Source: Climacteris rufus
Taxonomy: Eukaryota > Chordata > Aves > Passeriformes > Climacteridae
Direction: 5' to 3'
Length of the DNA stretch: 64,000 nt
Assembly: GCA_013398175.1 (NCBI GenBank)
Contig: VZRZ01005138.1
Span: 459,817-523,816 of the forward strand
Numbering within the stretch: the first letter of the stretch is position 1; each line of letters opens with the position of its first letter. The position numbers and the translations under genes are program-made. A model generated the notes under the pieces. That model made no database searches, had not been told where the DNA came from, and was given only the letters and a program-made list of their open reading frames with translations. Positions 37,925 through 49,190 of this stretch are shown here, piece after piece.

Positions 37925-38310
37925 TGTCTTGGTGTGCAAAACCTCGGTCACAGAGCAGGAGCAGCAGCAGGAAGGAAGGCAGCGTCTCCCACGCCTGGGC
38001 TGGGTCACGCAGCAGCTGCCGGGAGGTTCTGCTCTGTTTGGGGAAGATACTCATTATGTAGCTCGTTTACTCCTAGCCAGGCACGCTCTCCCTCTCCCTC
38101 TCCCCAGAGCCGAGTGTCACCACAGCCGGGCCCCAGCCTGGCCTGTGTTCCTCGTGCTGGATGAGTCACTCCGCTCTCCAGCCCTGCCTGGTTCTTCCCT
38201 ACGCCAGGGACTGTGGAAGGGCTTCCTCCCCGACTGGGAGCCTGGACCGCGCCCAGTACGGGCACTGCAGTTTCAGCTTCTGTCTCTGTGCAAACACGGG
38301 TAATACACGC
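37925..38310. other. GC-rich CpG-containing islet
   Basis: About 385 bases contain some 18 CpGs, a CCCTCT triple repeat and an AP-1 site (TGAGTCA, 38163-38169). The frames of 76-134 codons on both strands overlap each other and lack splice logic. This is a possible orphan CpG islet or enhancer. Confidence 0.35.
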
Positions 38311-40849
38311 TCTTGACCTATGCTTATTTGTAAATATTTTAAATTTTTGCAGGTCACTAACTGCCCTGTTTGACTTTGAAAAATTTGTTTTCATGTCTTT
38401 CTTCCTCACATAAAAATGGTATTCTAGACCCTGGCTTCCAATATCCAGGCTATTATGTTATCAGCACTGATGGGTTTAAAAGTATATATTAAAAAAGCAA
38501 AATAAATGTTTAGCTTTTTGCATATGTCCTCATCCATGTACACTTATTAATTCAAATACAGTATTTGTGCAAACTTTTTTTTTTCCTATTTATATCGCAA
38601 TAAATGAAGGGTGCTCAGAGAAAAAGAAAGACCTGCGTTGGTCTGGGAGGAATGTGGTGCACAACAAGCAAGGGACTGACCCTCTTAATGTCATGCTGCT
38701 ATTGATGATGTGCTTCAGTACTGCTTCTTTCTTTATATGGATGTAGGCTGAGGCAAGGCAGCCAGACTGCCACAGAGTGTGACTCAGGGTACAAGTATGT
38801 AACTAAAAGCTTGCTGCAGCGCTATGGTCAGCATTACACCCGCCAGGAATTTCTTCTGGCAGCTCTACCACGTTGTGAAAGAAATACTGTGGAAAGTTTC
38901 TGTTCCTCAGCCTTTCCTCTCAGAAATTCCATTGCATAAATGTAACAGCTTCACAGAGGGGCTTCTGTAGCTGCTTCTCTCCTTGGTCTTTTCAGGAGTG
39001 CAGTTTTCTAGTTTTTGTTAAAATTTTAATCAAGGGTGAATTAATACAGGGTATAATGTTTTTCAATTACAAGTCATGTTAGAATTTCTCTTAGTTTAAT
39101 TACATTTACATTAGGTGTAAAAACCTGGACATAAGAGCAACTCTTCCCATCTTCAGACTACATGTACTCTTGTGACATTTAATAAAGGTCCTATATATCC
39201 AGAATTAAGAACAACTTAAATTCTGCAGCCAATTCTGTGGAGTCAGTGCTGCTTCGCTGGAATTTCTACATCACCTTCAGCTTAATTAAAATCTGCCTGC
39301 TTTTTTTAAAAAGACAATTGCAAATGTAGAGACTAGACAAGAATGTAGTTATTTCCTGGCACTCTTCTCTCTCCTTTCTGCGTGTTTTGCTGTCTGCATG
39401 GCCCATGCAGGTCCTCCAAGGGAACTTCTTGTGTCACCATCGCCTAAGTTGTGCAGCTAATACAATACCAGATGCTTAATGCTTTCAATACCTAGAGTAA
39501 TGGAGAGTGGGCACTCCAAAAGAGTTCCAGTAAGCTGGATTTATGGATCATTACAGCTATAGATATGGAATGGTGTGAATTTATCCACTAACCTTGAAAT
39601 CTTGCCCTTAACAGAAACCATGTGAAAGTGAAGCATTTCTTTACAAAATCCAAAATAGACCAAGTTACGATGGCAAATACAGCAAGAGAAGTACACTTAC
39701 CTGAAAATCAAATTTAATAGTTTGTCCTTCTTATCCTCTCCTGTCTGTATGCAGCTGACAGGCTGTGGGTGGCTAATGAATCCATGCTGTAAGGCAATGC
39801 CTTCCCTCAGACCCTGGGCTGCAGAGAGCCACCAGCTGACACCCACCAGCCAGCTTCCTTTTCTTCCCTCTTCCCTCTCTTGTGGATTGCTCAGTGAGTC
39901 ATTCAAAATCACATCTTCCCTCTTTGCCTCATGTGTTATTGATTCTTAGATAATTTAGGAGGCAATTTCAAACTTGGTCTGGGTGATTAAAGGCCCTTAC
40001 TTTTTTGGAGATGCTTATTTCCCTCTGGTAGACTTGGCCTAAAATCCGCTGTACTTAATGAGACTACTTAAAAATCATTGGCCATTGAGAGGTGATATAC
40101 TTTCTTGGTAAGACGATGTCCAAATCTGCACTGAATCTATAGATGTGTCATACTTTATACAAACCTATAATGGTGATTAATACTCGTGGCTTGTTATTGG
40201 CTCTTGATAGACACCATGTATGATAGATTGATTTTTGCGTCACTTTAGGGTCATAAAGATTTGGGGTGTTTGACTTCATGCCCTACATTTTAGAGATACT
40301 CTGATAGTCTCTAAACCAGTTAAAAATCTTGATACTTGTATTGCTAAATTGGTGTTTCAGATCAGTTTAGTAAGGCAGCTCACATACCTCAGACAGCTTA
40401 ATACATCAGACTGGCTGTACCTTCAGGAGTGAAATGGTTTAAAAATTATCTTTCTGACCATGACTGTTGGGATCATTATATTTTTCACTGAAAGCTGAGC
40501 ATATAGAGTGTAAAATCACCACAAGGGAAGGAGCCTGTAGCTGATCAGAATCTTCTTGAATACTTGGGCATTCTTGAATATTTGGGAAGTGAAAATACTA
40601 TTTTTGTAAGACCCATAAAATTTGTATTTTAATTTCTTTTTTTGAAAGGAGTATTTTTTTGTTGCAGATATGGAATTCAAACGCATGACTGTTCAGTTAC
40701 CAAAGAATTCCACTGTGTGTATTCCAGTTTTGAAGGTACCACTGTGGTTACACTAACAGTCTTGGACTCAACCCCAAACCTCTTCTTCTTCCTCAGCTAC
40801 TGCACTGTGCATGACTTGAAATGAATCAGTTTGTCCAACAATTAAATAT

Positions 40850-40870
40850 ATAATAATAATAATAATAATA
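40850..40870. repeat. (ATA)n trinucleotide run
   Basis: Seven uninterrupted ATA units in AT-rich sequence. Confidence 0.8.
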
Positions 40871-43800
40871 TGCCTTATTATATGACTTGTGAGACTTAAT
40901 TTATGCTAGTATAGCATTTGTGATCTTGGGATGAAAGCTGTTTATGTGTTAATAAAACTTCACATCTTGTTGCAAACCTCTCCAGAGTAGTACTTCGGTC
41001 AAACTTGCTTTGTTTGCTTGTATCCTTAAAGAGAAAAATACAGCAAAACCAACTGAAGGTGAAGAAAACAAAAGACTGTGAAAATTAGTCTTGAAGTTTT
41101 TGTTGGCTTTGCATTTTTGTTACTTTGAAACTACACAATCAATGTATTGTCCAGCTGAGTATGGCTTCAACAGGGCACTACATAGGGTGTCACATCTAAT
41201 TCCAAAATGACAGACTGCTCAAGTAAGAAGCAAGATGAGGAGCAGACATACCTTGGATACTATAAGGACAGCCTGGTGTTTTACTGTTTACTGGTAACAA
41301 AAATATGTGGTGTCTGAATCAGAATATGGTGTGTACTAAAATTTGCCTTTTCAACTGAACATGAGTGACTGCTTTTTCCCTACCATTAAGAACATGCCTT
41401 TAGCACTGTTAGACAGTCAAAGTCCAGAGTTTTCAAGGTTTAGGTCTGGTGGTCCCTAAGCTTGAAGTCTGAGATTATCTCAGCAACATTTTGAATGCAA
41501 CTAAGAATGAAAATCAATACAGGACAATTTCTGTCTGAACTAAAATAATAAGACAGGACTGAAAAAAGGAGTGTAGAGATATGTAACCAGAGTCTCTACA
41601 GCTTTTAGGACCATGTTTGTGCAGAGCCATATTTTGTTCAGCAATGCATGCCTTTAATCAGAGCAAGCTGCATTGCCTCAGGTTGGGTTGGAGCTGGGAG
41701 ATCTTTTGTGCCTCCAAATACCCTGTTCATCCTGACTAGCACTTGTATGTGTCAGTGGCCTTGATCCCTTCTCACTCATGTCAGTGAGTTCTTGTGCCCT
41801 GAGGCCAAGGCTTAACTCTGCCTGCCTTTGTGCAGAAAACAGGAGGGATATGACTACCCTGACTCCAGTCCCCCAGGAAACCTGCACCAGGAGTGCAGCA
41901 GAAGTTTGATGACTTACCACAGGACAATGACTTCTACTTTACATGCTCTGTGCCTACAGTGGTAGTAAATCATCGATTTTGCCCTTTTAAAATCATATTT
42001 TACATCTGCTAAGTCACCACATTAGACAGCAAGCGCAGTATTGGACTGATGGCTGAACTAAGAAATGAGTAAAGAAATATAGTCATGTAAATTTGACACA
42101 AAGATGATTGCTATGGTCCAGGCCATATGAGGAGTCAACATATCACCGGAGTGCATCTCATACCGCTGATGGTATTTGTTAAAAGCTGCTGCTGTTCACA
42201 GGGTGAATTGAGATGATAGCTACTGTTTGTTCTGAAAATGCAGATATCTTTGCTGGGTTCAGATATTGCAAAAGGTTAATGAGATACTACGTCACATGTG
42301 GCCAGAAATTCTCTGAAGTTTGCAAGCAGACAGTTAGTAATGCAATGTGACAAGCTGCTCTTGTTCTCCAGCTACATCAGCACTCCTAAAGGACAGCAAA
42401 CTACACAGAAGATTACTCTTGAAATTATAAAGTAAATTAGTTTTGGAGATGGCAAACATAATTTTTTTTTAAAAAATAATATCCATTCTGGATACATAAC
42501 AAATTTAAGGACAGAGCTATTCCTGACTGTCATCTCTAACTGTTGCTCTTCTACCCAGCACCCACTTTCAAATTTGCAGTGAGTTGATGTGCCTTTTACC
42601 ACTTAACAATTCTGTAACTGTTTATGCTACATATGAAAGAAAACTGTATCTGCTTTGTATGGTCGATAGAGCAAATTACAATTTTTAAATGGAAAATATA
42701 ATTTAGTCTGGAGAGGAATACTTGCAATCTCAGAAACATTTGGATTTTTCTATTATTTCCAGATTAAAAAGACAAGAGTTATGTTTGACAAGGAAAATTA
42801 CCGATGTGCCTTGATCTGTTGCCCCTACTTCGCCATAAGTGAGATTTTTGTTTGCTGTAGCAGGTTAGCTTTAAAATACAGTGAACGTACAAGGAAATTC
42901 CCGTGGAGCATGAGGAATAGAAAAAAACCTGCAAAACATCAGTTTAAGGGTTGCTTTCTGGTGCTTTTTTAGCTTTGTAGCCTAAGGCACAGCACAAGTC
43001 ACTAATTCTAACTGAGACAGTGACATCTCAGTTTCTGATAATTCAGGCACTCATGCCATGGCACCACAGCTCCACGCTCACCATGTGCCACCCCACAGCT
43101 GCAGGGGGATTCACCTCTCCAAAAATCTCACCTGCAGCTTGGGAGTAAATTTACCAGTCCGAGCTTGAGCAAGAGCCTGGGAAAGGAGCTTTGGTATTGA
43201 GGATTGATGTGAGGCACTGGCTACGCTGCTGGGGTAGTTTGAGATGCAGAAAAGCTCGACAGTGGCGGCAGTTCAGGAGCTCTGGGGCTGTGTGTTGGCT
43301 GCAGAGGTGGTGGAAAGCATGGGTTGCTCTCTGCTTCAGTGCCCACGAAGGCTGGGCACTGCTCTGGCCTCCTGGCTGGCAGGGGACACCTGCAGCCTGG
43401 TTCAGGTGTTTTGAGAGGCAGTGCTACAGTAAAGTTTTTATGTGCAGCTGTTACGGCAGATTGTCTTCAAATGATCTTACAAGGTATTTGTGGCTTTTAC
43501 TTAAATTCTCTAAGCACTGCCAGCTGCATTGACTGCCTGTATTCAGTGACTGAAAAAACTGTAATAGCAACTGAATGCTGTAACTGGTCCTTGCAACCTG
43601 GACTTTTTTTTCTACTATTAGCAAAACCACTATTCACATCTACCTTTCAGCATGCAAGCAACTTCTACTTTTTGTGGTTGTCTTCTTTTTTTTTTTTCAA
43701 AAATACAAGCCAACATCCCAATTATAAACTATTATTAAAGAACTTTGTTGTATAGGCTACGCCAATTGGGTCAAGTTTGCCTCCTATGTAGATGTACTGA

Positions 43801-44152
43801 ATCTCCCAGTACTGCACACTGCAGAAATCACAGGTCTGTGAAATTGATATGCTAAAAAGTATTTCAGCTGAGTAGATCTGGAAGAATGATTTTATCTGTA
43901 ATATTTAATACAGAAAGATGCTTATGTGTTCCCAGTTAAATTTGCTGCTAAACAAACAGACCAGTGGGAAAAGTATGTACAGTAAAGTGATTAAAAACCA
44001 GAATGTCCCAAAGCACCCCTTTAGCTACATTTTCCTAAGGGTGTTTATGATATCAAAATCCTGAAATGAAGAGTGTGTGAGGACACCATGAGATGATAAT
44101 AAGGGATAGTGGAGGAGAGAGTACATTGTTGAATACCTTTGAGCATAGGAAT

Positions 44153-44189
44153 TGTGTGAACCTGGGTGGCACCACTGTAGGTTCACACA
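44153..44189. repeat. 37-bp inverted repeat with 11-bp arms
   Basis: Arms TGTGTGAACCT (44153-44163) and AGGTTCACACA (44179-44189) are exact reverse complements. The 15-base spacer itself holds GTGG-CA-CCAC. The arms contain AGGTTCA, which fits the relaxed nuclear-receptor half-site RGKTCA in everted orientation. Confidence 0.8.
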
Positions 44190-46980
44190 GCCAGGAGTAG
44201 GAGATTACTGGAATGTTGCTTCCATGAGTCTTGTGGGTAAGAGAAAGTGGCGACTTAGGCAAGCAAATATGTATTTTATCTGCTAATTTCTGAATGTCTT
44301 AATTGAAAAAAGACTCTGTCTCCCCAGGATGCTTTAAACCCCAGTGCTTTGCCCTGCAAATAATTCTGGCTTGCCCTTAGCTTTGGGTCGGCTGCAGTTC
44401 ACTCAGAGTCCAACAGCTTACCTAGTGCCCCAGCAGTCAGCCTCTTTAAATGATACTACAGATCCATCTCCCTGCACTGCTCAAGGAAATGCTTCCACAG
44501 CAATCATCTTAAAGGCCGTGACGTTTCAGTGTGCCAAAATGAACAAACTGTCTTTTCATTGTTTCCTTTCTAAGCTATATAGAGGCTATTTGCTTGGCTT
44601 GTCACATCTTTGCTCCTACATCACTCCCCTGTAAAGCTTTTGACCAGAAAGCATGCTATGGACTGTGCTAGTTAGAAAACATCTGGATATGGATTTCCAC
44701 CCCGTAAAAATAGACCAGATTCCAAAAATGACACTATTTTAACCAGAAAAATATATGGCAAAGCTGTCATTTTCTGTCTTAAGAAAAAAGAAGGGAATTC
44801 CATGGTAATATCATTCACAGAAATATTTCCAATAAGCTCCATTCCATGGACTTTCTTACATACATCTTTAAAAATGAAGAAGCTATTTTTAAGTCAGCAA
44901 CTGCCTGTCCTGTGATGATAGAATATGCTGCCACCAATACTTTTTATTGATAAAAATACAGTAAAAATGTATTTTAATAACTTTGTGGAGATTATAAGGA
45001 TTTTAAATAATACTTATTCCTCTTGTAAGAGAAGTAGGCATTGATCATCTCTATAGTTAACGATGGTGCAGTTATTTGTCCCTTTAGGAACAGCCTATAC
45101 TCTTCCATGGAAACACTGCTTTCCATTTCAGGAATGGTTTATTGCTTTCAAAGTTTTCAGATCATTTAAGAGATTTCATTTTCAAAGATTCTCACTCTGG
45201 AGGAATGCCCCTTTGAGGATTTCCTCGCAGAAAGAGGTGTCTGCTTTGAAGATTTTAATTTCTTAAAAAACAGTCACATTTCTGGGGTGTCCTCTTTGAA
45301 GACATTTTTCTGTATCACTTAAAAGGTTTCCATTTTATATATCTTTTGCCGTAATGGACAGCATCTCTTTCAAAATATTTTTCCTCTATGATATTCTTTT
45401 TGATAATTCATACAGTCTTGTAGAACTGTATAAATCCCTATCAGAAAAGCCCAGGAACATAATACTCTTCCTACATAAGGTGCAAAGGCATTTGGAAGAA
45501 CTTCTGTAGGATAGGATGTTATGAGAGCACAGTTTTGGAAAAACTGTACAAAAATAATTCCATTCTCTAACATCAAAGAGTAAAGTGGAAAGGTGAGCTC
45601 ATCTGTCACTTATATGGCCTTTTAAAAATTACTGTGAGACACTTTTTACTCCTTTTAAATTATTTGAGTTCAGAGTTCAGGTTCTGGTATTCCTGAAATC
45701 AATAGCAAAAGTCCCATTTCAGTCCAGCTGTGCAAAGAACATTCTTTGAAATTGCTATGAGTTTTCTTTCGTTGTTTGAGAATGTATTGCTTTAATTTAC
45801 TACTATGTTACTGGGGATTTGGAATCTTTTCCTTGCTAGTGTTGAGTTAAAAAAAAAAGTGTTCTCCATTACTTTTTTGGTCACCATTTTAGTAATCATA
45901 ATTATAATATCTGTACAACTAGGCAACCTCGGAGCTTGTACAAGACTGAGTTCACTGTGTATGTTACATAAAGTCTTCTCTCAGATGTTGGTCTGTGAGT
46001 TAGATAGGGGGTGAGTTAAAATACACCTTAATACACCCTTAAGTTTGCATCTAAGCCTAGTTTAGGGATATTTACTCAGGCTGTTGCTGAACAAGCTTGC
46101 TCCTGTCTGCAGGCAAAAGGAAAGGCTCTTGGACTGCAAATGAGCAGCTGGAGGCAGGAGGCCTGGGGGCTCAGGGGCTCTGCTCTGACAAAAATGACTA
46201 TGAGTCTGTCAAGATTGTTTCAGGAGTTTAGGTCACCTGCAGCAGTGGATCTACTTGACTTTGCATGGGAACAGAAGAAACGTCCCTTGCACCAAAGCAG
46301 GCTTATGGGATGAGGGGTTAACATTTGCCACCTCCCAGACACCAGTCACCACGTGCTTGTGGGACAGACTGGGACCCAATTTGCACAAAGCAACAGACTG
46401 CCAGGGCATCACTGAGCTAAATTCTTCAGCTCAGTTAAGTTAGCCATACCCTTATATGAGTATCATTAACCAAAATTTGGGCAGCTTCACTTCAGCTCAA
46501 AAACAAAAATCATCTTTAAGTCCCTAAATTTATTCCTTGTCTGATCCTCAAATGGAGAACCATTGCTACCTGCAATACTGATTGGCAAAAGCTATTGTAG
46601 TAATGAAGGATTCTCTTCAGTCTTTTTTGATTGTGAGTCTTGCGTGTAACCCACACATAAAAATAAGGATTAAATACCAATTTTGAAAGTACAGTGATCA
46701 GAGATTTTTCCATGGGCTTTGTGACTGCCAGGTAGGTGGGACAGCTCTGCTGTCAGCAGTGTAAAGATCTAGTCTGGTAAAATAACCACCATTAAGGGAG
46801 CAGTTGTCATCAGAACTGGTCAGCCATACTGCAGTGGGGGAAAGACTATGTTCTCACTACCCATTAAATTACTTTACTAATGTACTTGGAGAGCAATCAT
46901 ACCTTTGGTGTTGGAATATTTCACCTGTGTCTTGGAGAGAGCCAGGCCAGCACTTTGACACCTGTTTGTGACAACAGAAA

Positions 46981-47025
46981 GATCTTTTTTTTACATAAGG
47001 ATTTTTTTTTTTTACATAAGGAAAC
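46981..47025. repeat. two-copy tandem duplication with T-run
   Basis: A T-run followed by ACATAAGGA occurs twice, about 20 bp apart, in otherwise unique sequence. It reads as a recent small duplication. Confidence 0.7.
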
Positions 47026-47939
47026 AGAGAACTTCTACCCTTTCTTTTATAACATCAACAGACACCTTTGCATTCAGGGGGAAAAAAAAGAAAAATATTA
47101 ATTTCACTTCTTTTTCCTGACAGAAAACAGCTTCAGCCATGGCTGTACATGACCCACAACATGATCTTTACTCCACCACCATTCAACTAAGACAAAAACC
47201 AAGAAAGCCCTATGGAATGAAAGACATTTGCAATCACTGCTGGCATATAATGTTTGTAATTCAAAGTAAAACTGATCTGCACTTCTGAAGAAAGTAAATG
47301 TACATGTTTTTAATCATGGGGATAGACAAAGATGAATTTGCTGTGGAAAATAAGTTTCTGGGTGGATATAGTACAAGCAAGGGAGGGAAAGCAGGCAGAC
47401 AGATAATAATCTAGTTGTCAAGAACAGACCTTTGGATCCATACGGATGTTCAGTGAAGTACAGGATGAGCTATGTCACATGTTTCAGTGTTTGAAATGGG
47501 AGAAAGCATTAACACTCCCAGCCTGCCCAAGATAAGCTGTCTTTCTAGCAAAGGTGCTAGAAATAAAATGCTGGAGAGCAGCCTGTGGGATTCAGATCAG
47601 CAAGACGAGTTCTGACCTGAACTTGAAAAAGAGACATTTATTTAGGGCATTGTGCTTGTAAGAGCTACACAATAGCTTCAAAACTTAGTAAAAGAAAACA
47701 AAGTAAATCAACATAGACTGCTGGGAAGAAATGTTGATTAAGGACATTGTTTACAGGAGCACAAAAAGATGAATAGCTACTAATAAATGTTGGGACTTTG
47801 CTCAAAGGCATCTGGGGAATTTATGAAGATGTTAAGGACTGGCTTAAGATAGAATAATGTGGTTTAATATAACAAAGACCGGTAAACCAAATCATCAACC
47901 TTTCCCATAATATCCTGAGGATCTGTTCTAAGCAACACC

Positions 47940-48260
47940 ACTTAATGACACTACTGTTAACAATTCTGGGGAACTAAAGAGACAGGGCTATTTAGTTTGG
48001 AGATAAGGACAAATGAGGAGTTGTTACTGTGTAAGTGCATCTAATACCAAGAAACATCATATTCTTTGAAGGAGTCACTAAGTTTGAGTTTTAGCACAGT
48101 CTGATTGAAACAATATGATATAATTAAAAAACAAAAAAAAGAGAATTTGTTGAAATTCTCTGCCCAAAGCTCCTGAGAGAAACTAAGCTGATATAGGATT
48201 AACAGGTACATTCTTTGATATACTAATAAATTGTTAATTATTAGTTATTAATACTGGATT
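47940..48260 (+). mobile_element. possible further CR1-like fragment
   Basis: GGGCTATTTAGTTTGGAGAT near 47988 resembles the segment that follows the reverse transcriptase in CR1 elements (a GGCTATTTAGCCTGGAGA-like run). It lies directly 5' of the relic at 48.3 kb, so it may be part of the same decayed insertion or an older one interrupted by it. The remainder is too diverged to align by eye. Confidence 0.3.
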
Positions 48261-48299
48261 AATAAAAGATACTAAATTAAGGACAAGGAAAACGGTCTG

Positions 48300-49190
48300 T
48301 TTTTTACAGTAGAGGGAGGTCATCGGTAGTGTACCACAGAGACCTGCGTTGTTCAGCATATTCTTAAATGATCTGGAAAAAAGAGTGATTATCTAGGCGA
48401 CCAAGTTTGCTGATGATGCTGAATTATTCATGGTAATAAAAACAAAAGCTGACCGTGAAGAATTGTGGAAAGCTCTCATGATACTGTGTGACTGAATGAT
48501 AAAATGGCAAGTTAAATTCTGTGCTGAAAAATGGAAGTAATATGCGAAAGAGAAAACAAGCCAAAATATATGTGCAAAATCCTGGAATCTCAATGAATGG
48601 CTTTCACACAGCAAAGAGTGCTTGAGTTGTGTGGGGTTCTGTGAAAACACCAGCTCATGGCTCAGTAGGATTCAAACATGCAAATGAGATTGGTATTATC
48701 AAAAAAGAAAAATAATACAAAACCAGAAAGCATTTATTATGCACCTATATAAAGTCATTGAATGTGTAACTTGAATAATGAGGACCATTACGGTCTTCTA
48801 GAATAGGATTAGGAAAGGTGTAAAAAAAAGCAAAACAAATTATTGAAAACAAGGAATGACTTCTAATAGAGAAAACATTAAATTTGCTAGAACTCTTGAA
48901 ATAGAACTGAAGACAGTATGATGGAGCTATATGCATTCAAGAATGGCATGTGTAGGTACACAGGGAAAATTATCCAACCATTTTTTTAAAAGAAAGAACT
49001 AGTGGACATTGAAGGAAATTTTCAAGCAGTGGATTTGATGCAAACAAAAGAAAATATTTTTCACACAGTGATTTTCTAAATTGCAAGATTTGTTGACCTA
49101 GAATGCTGCAGATATTAAAAAGTGCTCAGGCAAGTTCTTGGACAAGCTGTTCTCTGAGAGTGAGGATGCTGCTTTTTCCCCAGCAACTCA
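48300..49190 (+). mobile_element. ancient CR1/L3-type LINE relic (reverse transcriptase end and 3' region)
   Basis: This is a decayed non-LTR retrotransposon of the CR1/L3 clade. Around 48330-48420 the translation reads VPQRPALFSIFLNDLEK and, after an in-frame stop, KFADDAELF. This matches the conserved NDL and FADD (catalytic Asp-Asp) boxes of the reverse transcriptase; FADD is at 48406-48417. From about 48990 the sequence resembles the usual 3' region of these elements (a run like AAGAACTAGTGGACATTGAA, then TTTTTCACACAG, then a GTTCTTGGACAAG segment). Many stops and indels show it is long dead. The segment between about 48700 and 48980 is poorly matched. Confidence 0.75.

Larger units (their letters stand above)
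38311..47939. other. intergenic; no gene recognised
   Basis: Long AT-rich desert with one GC-richer patch at about 43060-43420. It holds the inverted repeat at 44153, the ATA run at 40850 and a weak minus-strand exon-like frame at 45370-45503. No transposon was identified. Confidence 0.6.
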
